Numbered from the stretch's first letter, positions 23,025-32,367 are shown. The stretch is DNA of 37,977 nt from an uncultured Candidatus Melainabacteria bacterium (GCA_949915775.1 CATLEG010000008.1:1-37977); one strand, 5' to 3'. A program made the numbers and translations. Notes: generated from the sequence alone by a model not told the origin.

Positions 23025-24348
23025 TATAAATGTCTCTTATAATGTATTCTTCAAGAGATTTTTTCTCTGCTGATTTGCTTTTTGGATCATTTATCATAAT
23101 ATCAAAAACGTATGTTTTTCCGCTTCTTGATGTTATAAAGCCTGCAATTGCACTTTCTGTACAATGTGTTCCTGTTTTAGCGCGCAAATTATCTTTAAAA
23201 TAAAGCATTCTGGATTTTAAAGTACCCTCACCCGGAGTTGGAAGATATGTTTTCAAATCTTCAGGCATTTTCAATAAAAATTCCGTCATAAAGTCTGCTG
23301 TAAGCATATTATTTTTGGAAACGCCGCTGCCATCCACAATTCTTATATCATCATGAATTAAACCTAATTTTTCAAAATATTCAAAAAGCATATTTTGAGA
23401 ATTTTCAAAAGAACCGGTATTGTTAGCGAATTTTGCACCGGCTGTTTTAAATACAGATTCTGCAACTAAATTATTGCTGTTTTTAAGTATTTCTTTTAAT
23501 GCCGTATCTATAGGGTGATTAATTTCATCTACAAGATAAATATTATTTTGTGGAGTTTTTTTCTGAGGGAAAGCGGCATAATATTCAATTTTAGCATTTT
23601 TTATCGCATCTTCAAGTCTTAATACAAAATATCTTTTCAGATAATTTATAGGGATTTGTTTTGTAATTTGTTTTCTTATTGTGCCTTCTACTGAAATAAT
23701 ATCAGGAGATATATTATTTCTGCGTGTAATTGTTATATTATTTTCACTACCTGTTACAACCTGATTCAAAAAAGAAGTCGGATAAAATTTTGTTGTATAA
23801 ATATTCGCCGGCGCATCTTTTGTTGTTGGAGAAATTACAATATTTAAAAGATTTTTATCAATATTATATGAACTGAATTTAGGCATTAACGGATTTAAAT
23901 CGTCATCCCACTGCCAGCCTTCACCCCATTCCATACTATCAAAAATATAGTCATCAATATAAATTAATTTAGGTTCTAATATTTTCTTATTTTTTGCTGT
24001 TTCGAATAACTTATTTAAATCAGATGATGTCAAAAACGGATCGCCGGCAAGTTTTAAAAACAATTCGTTATTTGTATTTTTATATAATTTTGTCGAAAAT
24101 TCAAAATCTTTTCCTAATTTGTCATAAGCAGCACTTGTTGTAACAACTTTCAATGTAGAAGCGGGTACAGACGGTTTTTTATCGTTTAATTTATAAACTG
24201 TTTTACCTGTTTCTAAATCTTTAACAGATACTGCTACAGCCCCTTTATTTATACCTGATTGAAAAATAGTTTTGTCAATAGAATCAGCATAAACTTTAGG
24301 CTGTATAAGTAACATTAAACAAAATATAATATTAAACAAGTGTTTCAT
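23014..24348 (-). CDS. dacB: D-alanyl-D-alanine carboxypeptidase/endopeptidase (S13, PBP4 type)
   Basis: The 444-residue protein has a Sec signal peptide (MKHLFNIIFCLMLLIQPKVYA, cleavage near 21). The penicillin-binding serine motifs are PASTLK with Ser64 and Lys67, SNN in ILKNSNNLVAES, and KTG in LRAKTGTH. The long insertion between SxxK and SxN is the PBP4/S13 layout. It trims or cleaves peptidoglycan cross-bridges in the periplasm. It is the last gene of a long minus-strand operon that includes ftsEX, which activates cell wall hydrolysis at division, so the grouping makes sense. Its start overlaps the end of the nitrilase gene by 17 bases. Confidence 0.93.
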   Translation of the reverse strand: MKHLFNIIFCLMLLIQPKVYADSIDKTIFQSGINKGAVAVSVKDLETGKTVYKLNDKKPSVPASTLKVVTTSAAYDKLGKDFEFSTKLYKNTNNELFLKLAGDPFLTSSDLNKLFETAKNKKILEPKLIYIDDYIFDSMEWGEGWQWDDDLNPLMPKFSSYNIDKNLLNIVISPTTKDAPANIYTTKFYPTSFLNQVVTGSENNITITRRNNISPDIISVEGTIRKQITKQIPINYLKRYFVLRLEDAIKNAKIEYYAAFPQKKTPQNNIYLVDEINHPIDTALKEILKNSNNLVAESVFKTAGAKFANNTGSFENSQNMLFEYFEKLGLIHDDIRIVDGSGVSKNNMLTADFMTEFLLKMPEDLKTYLPTPGEGTLKSRMLYFKDNLRAKTGTHCTESAIAGFITSRSGKTYVFDIMINDPKSKSAEKKSLEEYIIRDIYTNF

Positions 24349-25125
24349 AAACTACCTCGTAACTTTCTCTTATGTCGTTAAGACACATACATTTATCTCT
24401 AAATTCATACATTAGTTGAAAATCTATAATAGCACTCATAGCACCTTCATTCTGATCTTTAATTTCTGAAATAGTTTCACCTTTATAATCAATAATTCGC
24501 GAATGCCCGATATTCCATTCATCATCTTTAATATATCCAGATTGCGTCAGGGCTACCATGTAAGTTTGATTTTCAACAGCTCTGGAACGTGTCATACATT
24601 CCCATGGTACAGGCTTTTTAAGCCCCCATGCTGCACAATTAATAAATAAATCAGCGCCCGCTTTTCGATAAGCTCTGTAAATTTCAGGAAATCTAATATC
24701 ATAACAAATAGTTAAACCGACGTTTATACCTTCAATATTAACCATAACTGGAGATTTACCGATTTCAACATATTTTCCCTCATCACACCCGTAATATGAA
24801 AAAAGATGATTTTTTGAGTATGTAGTAATCAATTTGCCGTCTCTATTTAACACCGGACAGGTATTATAAAAATGTCCATTATGCTTTGTAATAAAGCTTC
24901 CGCCAATAATCCATGAATTATGTTTTTTCGCAATTTCAGCTAAAAACTCAATTGTTTCACTATTTGTTAAATCTTCCGCATCATCTTGAAAAATCTCCGG
25001 AGCCCAGCCGCATGTCCAAACTTCCGGCAGTACGATAATATCTGCATTATCGATATCTCTATCTGCTAAATTTTTAACTTTTTTTCCCCAATCGCTGAAT
25101 TCATTTGAATAGCAGCAATCTTCAT
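24332..25125 (-). CDS. carbon-nitrogen hydrolase (nitrilase/omega-amidase type) with an internal frameshift
   Basis: The body has the nitrilase triad: Glu in IIVLPEVWTCGW, Lys in YSKNHLFSYYG, and Cys in LTICYDIRFPE. Its true N-terminus, MKIAAIQMNSAIGEKK, is in another frame starting at the ATG at 25125, which overlaps the acyltransferase stop as ATGA. The two frames meet at A7 then G on the coding strand (25085-25078). A -1 shift at the classic slippery heptamer A AAA AAG would give a 264-residue protein of normal length. However, the helix between GEKK and the Glu motif looks about 6 residues short, so an indel mutation (pseudogene) or an assembly error remains possible. It overlaps dacB downstream. 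Confidence 0.75.
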
Positions 25126-25808
25126 AGATTTTTTTTCTTTTCCCATAATTTATTTTTAACTGCCTCTTTATAAAGTTCAGGTGCATTTTCTTCCATATCA
25201 AACAACTGTTTTTGGATATTATTTCTTGCACTCTCAATTTCTTCATCTGATGAATCAGGTTTTATATATATAGGTTCTCCATATATATTTAAAATATTAC
25301 AATGTCCTAAAGGAGTCTTCATTTTATCCCATGACGGAAGACTTATAAAAGTTTTTTGCGGAGAATACCAATGTACTGGCACTATCGGAGCCCCGGTTTT
25401 TTGAGCCAATTTTATAACACCGTTTTTTACTTTGTGTAAAGGTCCATGCGGTCCGTCAATCATTATTCCTACACATTCACCTTCTTTTAAACGAGTTATC
25501 ATTTGCATTGTAGATTCAATAGCTCCTTTTCTTGCTGCTGAACCTCTTACTACTTTAAATCCCCATTTTTCGACGGCTCTGGCTATAATTTCCCCATCTA
25601 TAGAATTGCTTATTTGAATACTCAAATGAGCTTTATCCTCAATACCATGAACAAGAAATTGGTTTTTATGCCACATTGCATAAATACAAGGAGCCAAATT
25701 GGGATTATTGTATTCTACAATATGAGTAAAAATTTCTTGTAAACGCATCAAAGAATATGCTGTATTTGCAAATATATCTAAATTTTTGTCATTAATTAAT
25801 CTAACCAT
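25122..25808 (-). CDS. DUF374-type lysophospholipid acyltransferase-like protein
   Basis: The 228-residue protein shows the DUF374 pattern: AMWHKNQFL (acceptor His), ISNSIDGEIIARAVEKWGF, VVRGSAARKGAIESTM and VGIMIDGPHGPLHKVKNGVI, then GAPIVPVHWY. It is related to the LPLAT acyltransferases used in lipid A or phospholipid assembly at the inner membrane; the substrate is not known. It sits in the ftsEX-dacB operon, 19 bases after the isochorismatase-like gene. The ATGA overlap with the nitrilase start at 25122-25125 implies translational coupling. Confidence 0.88.
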   Translation of the reverse strand: MVRLINDKNLDIFANTAYSLMRLQEIFTHIVEYNNPNLAPCIYAMWHKNQFLVHGIEDKAHLSIQISNSIDGEIIARAVEKWGFKVVRGSAARKGAIESTMQMITRLKEGECVGIMIDGPHGPLHKVKNGVIKLAQKTGAPIVPVHWYSPQKTFISLPSWDKMKTPLGHCNILNIYGEPIYIKPDSSDEEIESARNNIQKQLFDMEENAPELYKEAVKNKLWEKKKNL

Positions 25809-25827
25809 AATCCGATTATATCATAAA

Positions 25828-26361
25828 CTATTTAATCAAGGCTTGTATTTCTTTAAATTTAGGATGTTTAGCTCCTTTTAGCCACTCAAAAAGAACAATT
25901 TCTACACAGGTAATTTTTGCACCCTCAGCCTGCATAGCATTAATACCCTGTTTAAATTCATATTTATTTCTACTTGCGCATGCATCTTTAACAACATAAA
26001 CTTCAAAACCTTCATCCAGCAAAGCTAAAGCTGTTTGATAAATGCAAATATGAGTTTCAATTCCCATAATAACAATTTGTTTTCTTTCATAAGATTTAAT
26101 TTTATCCAAAAATCCTTCTTCTAATAACGCATTAAAATAAGTCTTTTCAAACGCAGGTTCATTAATTATATTTTGTAAAGAATCAACAGTATTTCCAAGC
26201 CCTTTTGGATATTGTTCGGTAACAAGGACAGGTATATCCAAAATTTTTGCGGCATTTAAAACTTTTTCAGCTTTTGAAACAATTGTTGTTTTGTTCAATG
26301 AATTAACTAATTTTTCTTGAATATCTATCATTAAAACCAGAGTATCATTTTGATTTAGCAT
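25828..26361 (-). CDS. isochorismatase-family cysteine hydrolase
   Basis: This 177-residue alpha/beta hydrolase has the family triad: Asp in VLMIDIQEKL (about 10-19), Lys in AFEKTYFNALL, and Cys in GIETHICIYQTALALL. It resembles the YcaC/nicotinamidase-related group; the substrate cannot be named from sequence. It lies in the long minus-strand operon, overlapping the receiver/GGDEF-like gene by 7 bases (26355-26361). Confidence 0.9.
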   Translation of the reverse strand: MLNQNDTLVLMIDIQEKLVNSLNKTTIVSKAEKVLNAAKILDIPVLVTEQYPKGLGNTVDSLQNIINEPAFEKTYFNALLEEGFLDKIKSYERKQIVIMGIETHICIYQTALALLDEGFEVYVVKDACASRNKYEFKQGINAMQAEGAKITCVEIVLFEWLKGAKHPKFKEIQALIK

Positions 26362-27530
26362 ATCTCTCCTTTAAATTCTTTTATAAAATCTTCAATTATA
26401 TTATAAAGTTTATCTTTAGTGATTTTTGAAAGCGGAATCTTTATTTCTCGATTTTCAGGTCTATCCAAGCCTTCATGTTTAATATATATGACTATGTGCG
26501 CAAAACCATTGTAAACAATTTTCAAAGAACTTTCAAAATCGTTATTTCGTAAATTCAACACACAATTTTCTTCTTGCTCAAATTGATTAATTTTTATACC
26601 TGTTAATTTTGACTCATATATTTCTGAAATTGAATTAAAAACCGGAATAATAATATTTTTAAATTTTTTATTAAATACTTGTCTGAAAAATTTATAAGAT
26701 TTTACAGAATTGTCTTCCAGCAAATCATTCTGTTCTACTTGTTCTTTATATATAAATTCCGATTCTGTAGCTTTTGCCTCTGCGAGTGCTTTTAAAGTCT
26801 CTTTTTCAAATTCATCAAATTCCTTATTTGAAATATTAGAAATTCCTGCAAAAATATCAAAATCCAAATTAGATTTAATTCTGTTTAAAAGCACAATAGC
26901 CCCGTTAATATTCGTATCAGGCATGAATATGTAAAAATTTGAATCAGCAATTACAATATCTTCGGATCTTTTCATATTTTTTATTATTCCGGCTAAAGTT
27001 TCTGATGTAGATTCATTACAGCCGGTTAAAGCCATATAAATTCCAGTTTTTGTTAAATTTACAGAAATATAATTTTCTATAATTTGCTTTCGATAATCAT
27101 AAGAATAAAAACCTGTTAACTCATCAATCACTTTAATTTGTTCAAGAAGTTTAATATTTCTGTTTGATTCTATTATTACATTATTATGTTTGATATTTTT
27201 TACTATGCGTATAACATATTCAAAGTCCTCAGCTTCAGGTGATATAAAGTCATTTACGCCAATATCTGCTGCTGCCATAATGGTTTCAGCATTATTGCTT
27301 AAAAGAATTAGGCATAATTCAGGATTTTTATGCAAATTCGATAATAACTCAATTGTTTTGTCAGCATATTCATGCACAAGAATTATATTTGATTTAGTAC
27401 ATTCTGCTTCAAATAAGGCATCACTATATTTTGAAACATTTACCGAATCTTCTTTTCTCAAAAAAACGAGTTTTGATTTTAATTTTTCTGCAAAATTTTC
27501 ATCTTCACTAACAAGTAAAATTCTATTCAT
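26355..27530 (-). CDS. degenerate receiver plus GGDEF-like regulatory protein
   Basis: Of 391 residues, 1-115 resemble a response-regulator receiver (ILLVSEDENFAEKL; LCLILLSNN; AADIGVNDFI) but without an obvious phosphoacceptor Asp. Residues about 130-265 have the outline of a GGDEF domain (VIDELTGFYSYDYRKQIIE; then RSEDIVIADSNFYIFMPDTN) in which the GGDEF active loop is replaced, so cyclase activity is unlikely. The C-terminal ~120 residues are unassigned. It may be a c-di-GMP- or protein-binding sensor. It sits 3 bases after ftsX and overlaps the next gene by 7, so it is tied to the division operon. Confidence 0.7.
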   Translation of the reverse strand: MNRILLVSEDENFAEKLKSKLVFLRKEDSVNVSKYSDALFEAECTKSNIILVHEYADKTIELLSNLHKNPELCLILLSNNAETIMAAADIGVNDFISPEAEDFEYVIRIVKNIKHNNVIIESNRNIKLLEQIKVIDELTGFYSYDYRKQIIENYISVNLTKTGIYMALTGCNESTSETLAGIIKNMKRSEDIVIADSNFYIFMPDTNINGAIVLLNRIKSNLDFDIFAGISNISNKEFDEFEKETLKALAEAKATESEFIYKEQVEQNDLLEDNSVKSYKFFRQVFNKKFKNIIIPVFNSISEIYESKLTGIKINQFEQEENCVLNLRNNDFESSLKIVYNGFAHIVIYIKHEGLDRPENREIKIPLSKITKDKLYNIIEDFIKEFKGEIC

Positions 27531-27533
27531 GAT

Positions 27534-28442
27534 TTATACCTGCAAGTGTTTTTTAATACATAAAAAGCTTCCGCCGGCACCAAAAGATATTGCCATTGCA
27601 AACATTACAGCTATAACAAAATTTTGCGCATACAAAGGAGTCGGCACCATGAAAAATTGATGCATATGTGTTAATCCGTTCTGAACGAAATTTAAAGGCA
27701 ATAATGCAATTACAGCCCCTGAAAATCCGTAAAATGCCCCCTGCATAATAAGAGGAAAACGAATATACCAGTTTGAAACACCCATGAGACGCATAATCTC
27801 AATTTCTTCTTTTCTGGACTGAATTACAAGTTGAATTGTGTTATTAATAATTGTCATGGTCAAAATTGCCATAATTATTACAACAAATATAGTTATCATG
27901 TTAACGACATGGTTTAATGCCTCAATTTTTTTTGCTAAATCCTGCGCATAACTCATATCTTCAACAGATGTAAGTTGTTTTACATTTTTAAATACATTTT
28001 CTATATTTTCAGGTTTATCAACCTTAACATGCAAAGTATCAGGAAGCGGGTTATCAATATCCGGCAAATCCATTTCTCTTTTTAAATTAGTCCAGGATGA
28101 CGCTTTTGGAATAATTGTAACGTTTTCAACATGTTCAAATTGTTTAACTCTGTTTTTAACGGCATTAGCATCAGTGTTTTCTTTTAGATATACAGAAATC
28201 TCTAAAACATTACCGAGTTCATGTGCAAAAGATGAAATTGATAATTCGGATCTGAAAAACGATCCGAATATAGTCAAAATAGCAGCCATAGTCGTAATGA
28301 TTACAAGATTAACAATACCTGTTCTGTGAACATCATGAATGGTTTCTTTTGTTAATCTGTATAAAATCCTCAATTCGCACAACCAATCTTTTGGAATGTG
28401 TTTTTTGACTTTTTTCTTTATAATTGCTTTTTGACTACTCAT
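27534..28442 (-). CDS. ftsX: cell division protein FtsX
   Basis: The 302-residue membrane subunit of FtsEX has an N-terminal cytoplasmic basic region, TM1 at about 44-66 (LVIITTMAAILTIFGSFF), an extracytoplasmic loop with the family ELGNVLEISVYLKENTD and QLTSVEDMSYAQDLA segments, and three C-terminal TM helices (MITIFVVIIMAILTMTIINN; FSGAVIALLPLNF; FVIAVMFAMAISFGAG). The TIINNTIQL...RKEEIEIMRLMG sequence is the FtsX/permease signature. FtsEX signals to peptidoglycan hydrolases at the septum. Its ATG overlaps the end of ftsE by 8 bases. Confidence 0.95.
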   Translation of the reverse strand: MSSQKAIIKKKVKKHIPKDWLCELRILYRLTKETIHDVHRTGIVNLVIITTMAAILTIFGSFFRSELSISSFAHELGNVLEISVYLKENTDANAVKNRVKQFEHVENVTIIPKASSWTNLKREMDLPDIDNPLPDTLHVKVDKPENIENVFKNVKQLTSVEDMSYAQDLAKKIEALNHVVNMITIFVVIIMAILTMTIINNTIQLVIQSRKEEIEIMRLMGVSNWYIRFPLIMQGAFYGFSGAVIALLPLNFVQNGLTHMHQFFMVPTPLYAQNFVIAVMFAMAISFGAGGSFLCIKKHLQV

Positions 28443-29112
28443 ATGTACCTGCTTGTATATCTCTTACAACTTCACCTTTGTCGAGTGTTATAACCCGTTT
28501 TCTAAAATAATCAACCATTGCATTGTCATGGGTTGAAACTATTACTGTGATACCTCTTTGGTTAATTTGATCCAAAATTTGCATAATTTCCATTGAATTT
28601 TTAGGGTCTAAATTTCCTGTCGGTTCATCGGCTATCAGTAATGGCGGTCCATTTACTATAGCACGTGCAATCCCTACTCTTTGTTGTTCACCGCCGGATA
28701 ATTCAGATGGCAGCGCGTTTTTTTTGTCAAATAATCCAACAATTTTCAATGCGCCGGAAACTCTTGCATTAATTTCTTTAGAACTAATACCTAAAGTTCT
28801 AATAACATAAGCGACATTATCATATACGCTCTTATTTTGGAGTAATTTATAATCCTGAAAAACAATTCCCATGCATCTTCTCAAATTCGGAACTTTGTCA
28901 CTCGGCAAGTTTGCAACATTAATTCCGCCAATTGTAACAGTTCCGCTTGAAGGGCGTTCTTCATTATATAAAAGTTTCATCAAAGTCGATTTTCCTGCAC
29001 CTGAAGCGCCTACAATAAATACAAATTCTCCGGACATGATATCCAAATTGACATTACGTAATGCGTAATTGTCATTTTTGTATTTTTTTGTAACAGCTCT
29101 GAATTGAATCAT
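28435..29112 (-). CDS. ftsE: cell division ATP-binding protein FtsE
   Basis: The 225-residue ABC ATPase has Walker A VGASGAGKSTLMKLL, Q-loop MGIVFQDYKLL, signature LSGGEQQRVGIARAI, Walker B PLLIADEPTGNLD and H-loop VSTHDNAMV. The FQDYKLL and EQQRVGIARAIV segments are FtsE-like. It pairs with FtsX, encoded immediately downstream with an 8-base overlap. AAGGG precedes the ATG. It follows the transketolase half gene by 15 bases, probably in one operon. Confidence 0.96.
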   Translation of the reverse strand: MIQFRAVTKKYKNDNYALRNVNLDIMSGEFVFIVGASGAGKSTLMKLLYNEERPSSGTVTIGGINVANLPSDKVPNLRRCMGIVFQDYKLLQNKSVYDNVAYVIRTLGISSKEINARVSGALKIVGLFDKKNALPSELSGGEQQRVGIARAIVNGPPLLIADEPTGNLDPKNSMEIMQILDQINQRGITVIVSTHDNAMVDYFRKRVITLDKGEVVRDIQAGTYE

Positions 29113-29127
29113 AAAAATTTCCCTTTT

Positions 29128-30090
29128 TTATTTCACAAGACGGTATTTGTCTATATATTTTTTAATACTAATTTCTAGTTTATCAGAATTTAAACCGTAG
29201 TAATCTAATAATTCCTGCCATTTACCGCTTTGACCAAATGTATCATTTACACCGATTCTGTGGACAGGAAGCGGATAGTACTCTGCTAAAAGCTCACAAA
29301 CAGCACTACCTAAACCTCCTGTAATAGAATGATTTTCAACTGTAATTACAAAACGGGTTTTCTTAACATGTTCAATTATTGTTGCCCCGTCAAGAGGTTT
29401 TACAACAGGAACATGAATTACCTGAACAGAATACCCCAGTTTTTTAAGATTTTCTGATGCAACTATAACTTCAGCAAGAGTTTCACCGTTAGTAATAACA
29501 GTAACATCTGTACCATCTTCAATAACTTTTGCTTTACAGAAATCAAATTCGTAATTATCGTCAAAGATATCACAGACATTTGTTCTTGGAATTCTTATAT
29601 ACATAGGGCCGTAGTTTTCAGCTGCAAATTTTATAACCTGTTCACATTCCTTGCAATCAGCCGGAACAATAACAGCCATATTCGGAATACCACGCATCAA
29701 TGAAACATCTTCCAAAGCCTGATGGCTTGCCCCGTCTTCTCCAACAGTAACACCGCCATGCGTTCCTATAACTTTTACATTAAATTCCGGATAACATACA
29801 GAATTTCTTATTTGATCGTATGTACGTCCTGTCGCAAACATTGCAAAACTCGCCGCAAATGGTATTTTACCGATAGAAGCAAGCCCTGCTGCCGTTGCAA
29901 TCATATCCTGTTCTGCAATTCCACAGTTAAAAAATCTTTCAGGAAACTCTTTTGCAAATATTTGAGTTTGAGTTGAACATGATAAATCTGCATCAAGTAC
30001 AACTATATCTTTGTTTGTTTTGCCAAGTTCAGCAAGAGTTTTCCCAAAAACTGTTCTAATAGATTTTCTTTCATTTTTGTTAATAATCAT
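29128..30090 (-). CDS. transketolase, C-terminal subunit
   Basis: This 320-residue protein matches the C-terminal half of split transketolases. A PYR domain carries IVVLDADLSCSTQT, FPERFFNCGIAEQDMIATAAGLA (with the catalytic Glu of the ThDP site), THGGVTVGEDGASHQALEDV and MYIRIPR; a C-terminal domain carries VTVITNGETLAEV and FGQSGKWQELLDYYG. I start at the ATG at 30090, with AGGA just upstream; a 38-residue extension would run through AT-rich intergenic sequence. The N-terminal (PP domain) half normally sits directly upstream, but there the strand switches to another gene. So the partner must be encoded elsewhere, if present. Confidence 0.9.
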   Translation of the reverse strand: MIINKNERKSIRTVFGKTLAELGKTNKDIVVLDADLSCSTQTQIFAKEFPERFFNCGIAEQDMIATAAGLASIGKIPFAASFAMFATGRTYDQIRNSVCYPEFNVKVIGTHGGVTVGEDGASHQALEDVSLMRGIPNMAVIVPADCKECEQVIKFAAENYGPMYIRIPRTNVCDIFDDNYEFDFCKAKVIEDGTDVTVITNGETLAEVIVASENLKKLGYSVQVIHVPVVKPLDGATIIEHVKKTRFVITVENHSITGGLGSAVCELLAEYYPLPVHRIGVNDTFGQSGKWQELLDYYGLNSDKLEISIKKYIDKYRLVK

Positions 30091-30277
30091 AAAATATCCT
30101 AAATACCCTACTTCTACATTATAGCATAAATAAATTTTATTCAAAATTGTAAACAAATTATCGTTTTTGTTAAGATTTATTAAAATTTTTCGAAATTTTA
30201 GCAATTTTTAATCTTGAGGGATATTTAAACAGTAGAATAAAAATATAGAAAATATTTTATTGAAAGGAAGAAATTAA

Positions 30278-31390
30278 ATGATTCAAGCTCCAAATTACTT
30301 AAATCCTTACATGCAGCAGCCGGTCATTCCACAACAAACAACACCGGCACCAAATTACAATGCAGTAAAGATTGATGTTCACAATCCTTCAGTTAGTGCT
30401 CCGGGCGTTGGACAAGTTGCAATGAATGTACCTCAATATGCACAGCCGACAGCTCCATATTACAATTACCCGCAAGCACAATTATACAATTACCCGCAAG
30501 CTCCGGTTCAACCATATTATCAACCGGTCAGCATGCCGCAAATGCCTGAACAACAAATTGCTCAGCAGGCAGCTCCTCAAGTTGCTCCTCAAGTAGCACC
30601 ACAACAAGTTCAACAGCAAAATATAAATGTTCCGCCTCCGGTTGTAACTCAAGAACCGGCAGCTCAACCTCAACAGCAGGCTCCGGCGGTTGAAGTAGTT
30701 CCACCTCAGCCAATGGCTCCACAAGTTGACTTAAACTCATTTATTGCTAAATTAACAAATCCTGATTATGAAGTTCAGGCAAATGCAATGGAAGAAATTG
30801 CAAATATGGTAAAAGATAATCCACAAAAAGCTACAGAATTACTTGATGAAAAAGTTGTTAATGCATTAAATACAATTATTAACGCAGATTCAAGCAAATT
30901 AGCCGGCCCGACTCCAGAACAGGTAGCAGCAAGACAAAAGCTAATGAAAGGTGAAAAACTTTCTGATGCTGACCAAAAATTAGCTAATACAATTACTCCG
31001 ATGGAACAGGCTGAAAGAAACAAAAGCTATGCAATGTTTACATCTGCAATAATGCAAAAACTATTCGGTGAAGAAGTTGCGAAATTAACCGGTGCAACAG
31101 TTCCATTGACAGAACTTCCGGGAGCAGTAGCAGTTGTTGAACAATTGAAAAACAATCCTAACCCGATGGTTAGAACTTCCGCAATAGAAGCCTTAAGCTA
31201 TATTCAACAACCTGCATACAAACAAGACTTGACAACATTATTTACAATAGCTAAAAATGATAAAGATAAAAATGTTCAAGAAGTCGCAGCAGCAGCATTA
31301 GCAAAACTTGAACAAGTTCCAGCTGACGTAAAAGCTCCTCAAGCTGAAACTCCAAAAGAACAGCAACCACAACAAACAAAAGCTGCATAA
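30278..31390 (+). CDS. Pro/Gln-rich protein with a HEAT-like C-terminal domain
   Basis: Function not known. Of 370 residues, 1-150 are a disordered P/Q/A/Y-rich region with a repeated YNYPQA (residues ~67-80) and QVAPQVAPQQVQQQ runs. Residues about 150-350 are helical with two HEAT-like pairs: FIAKLTNPDYEVQANAMEEI and, later, VRTSAIEALSYIQ and VQEVAAAALAKLEQ. The tail is again P/Q-rich. There is no signal peptide. AAAGGAAG precedes the ATG. A scaffold or adaptor role is plausible from HEAT repeats but unproven. A strong bidirectional terminator separates it from rmlA. Confidence 0.75.
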   Translation: MIQAPNYLNPYMQQPVIPQQTTPAPNYNAVKIDVHNPSVSAPGVGQVAMNVPQYAQPTAPYYNYPQAQLYNYPQAPVQPYYQPVSMPQMPEQQIAQQAAPQVAPQVAPQQVQQQNINVPPPVVTQEPAAQPQQQAPAVEVVPPQPMAPQVDLNSFIAKLTNPDYEVQANAMEEIANMVKDNPQKATELLDEKVVNALNTIINADSSKLAGPTPEQVAARQKLMKGEKLSDADQKLANTITPMEQAERNKSYAMFTSAIMQKLFGEEVAKLTGATVPLTELPGAVAVVEQLKNNPNPMVRTSAIEALSYIQQPAYKQDLTTLFTIAKNDKDKNVQEVAAAALAKLEQVPADVKAPQAETPKEQQPQQTKAA

Positions 31391-31418
31391 TAATTTCTTT
31401 TTTTTAACTACATAACAA

Positions 31419-31446
31419 AAAACACACCTTGAAAAAGGTGTGTTTT
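31419..31446. terminator. bidirectional intrinsic terminator
   Basis: AAAACACACCTT (31419-31430), loop GAAA, AAGGTGTGTTTT (31435-31446) is a perfect 12-base stem, flanked by T-rich sequence on each strand. It serves both the HEAT-like gene and the convergent rmlA, whose stop codon it overlaps by two bases. Confidence 0.9.
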
Positions 31447-32317
31447 ATTTTAAAATTTCTTTTATATAGTTAAAATAATCATTATTTGAATAATTTTTTA
31501 TTGTTTTAAGTAATTCTTCTTTTGTAATGAACCCCATTCTATAAGCAACTTCTTCAAGACACGCAATTTTTATCCCTTGATTTTCTTCAATTGTATGAAC
31601 ATATTGAGATGCCTGCAAAAGTGAATGATGAGTTCCTGTGTCAAGCCAAGCAAACCCGCGTCCTAAAAGTTCAACATTCAATTTGTTGTTTTTTAGATAA
31701 ATATTATTCAAATCAGTAATTTCTAATTCGCCTCTAGCAGATGGTTTTAAGTTTTTTGCATACTCTACAACTTTATTATCGTAGAAATAAAGTCCTGTGA
31801 CTGCATAATTGGATTTCGGTGTTTCTGGTTTTTCCTCAATAGAAACAGCTTTTCCTGAATTATCAAAGTCGACCACCCCAAACCTTTGCGGATCTTTTAC
31901 ATAATATCCGAATACAGTTGCGCCGCCATTTTGGTGAGTATTGTTTACAACACGTTTTAAAGTTCCGGAAAAACCATCACCATAAAAAATATTGTCACCT
32001 AAAACAAGTGCAACATTATCATCACCAATAAAATCTTCCCCAAGTATAAATGCTTGAGCAAGTCCATCAGGTGAAGGCTGTTCTTTATATGAAAATTTAA
32101 CACCAAACTGGCTGCCATCACCTAAAAGCCGCTGGAAATTAGGCAAATCACCAGGAGTAGAGATTATCAATATATCTCTAATTCCGGCAAGCATTAAAAC
32201 AGAAATCGGGTGATAAATCATCGGTTTATCATAAATTGGAAGCAGTTGTTTAGAAACCGCAATTGTACTTGGATGTAATCTTGTACCGGCACCGCCTGCT
32301 AATACTATACCTTTCAT
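31445..32317 (-). CDS. rmlA: glucose-1-phosphate thymidylyltransferase
   Basis: The 290-residue enzyme makes dTDP-glucose, the first step of dTDP-L-rhamnose synthesis. Marks are [16 protein letters not shown] (nucleotide-binding), [25 protein letters not shown] with the metal Asp, [37 protein letters not shown] and AWLDTGTH. The start is the ATG at 32317 with AGGAGAG upstream, right after a consensus promoter at 32339-32367. It is the last gene of the rml operon but has its own promoter, so it may be expressed beyond the operon's level. Confidence 0.96.
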   Translation of the reverse strand: MKGIVLAGGAGTRLHPSTIAVSKQLLPIYDKPMIYHPISVLMLAGIRDILIISTPGDLPNFQRLLGDGSQFGVKFSYKEQPSPDGLAQAFILGEDFIGDDNVALVLGDNIFYGDGFSGTLKRVVNNTHQNGGATVFGYYVKDPQRFGVVDFDNSGKAVSIEEKPETPKSNYAVTGLYFYDNKVVEYAKNLKPSARGELEITDLNNIYLKNNKLNVELLGRGFAWLDTGTHHSLLQASQYVHTIEENQGIKIACLEEVAYRMGFITKEELLKTIKNYSNNDYFNYIKEILK

Positions 32318-32338
32318 AAAATCTCTCCTTTTAGAGCT

Positions 32339-32367
32339 ATTATACAATTTAAAGCCTCCCTTGTCAA
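32339..32367 (-). promoter_or_regulatory. consensus sigma-70-type promoter for rmlA
   Basis: On the minus strand TTGACA (32367-32362), exactly 17 bases, then TATAAT (32344-32339): both boxes are perfect. The -35 box sits in the loop and inner stem of the hairpin at 32353-32376. The start of transcription would fall about 15 bases before the rmlA ATG. Confidence 0.85.

Noticed and set aside
30482-30740. Antisense open frames opposite the Pro/Gln-rich gene
   Set aside because: They mirror the low-complexity CCA/CAA codons of the real gene, with no ribosome site and implausible Leu/Arg-rich or Glu/Leu-rich products.
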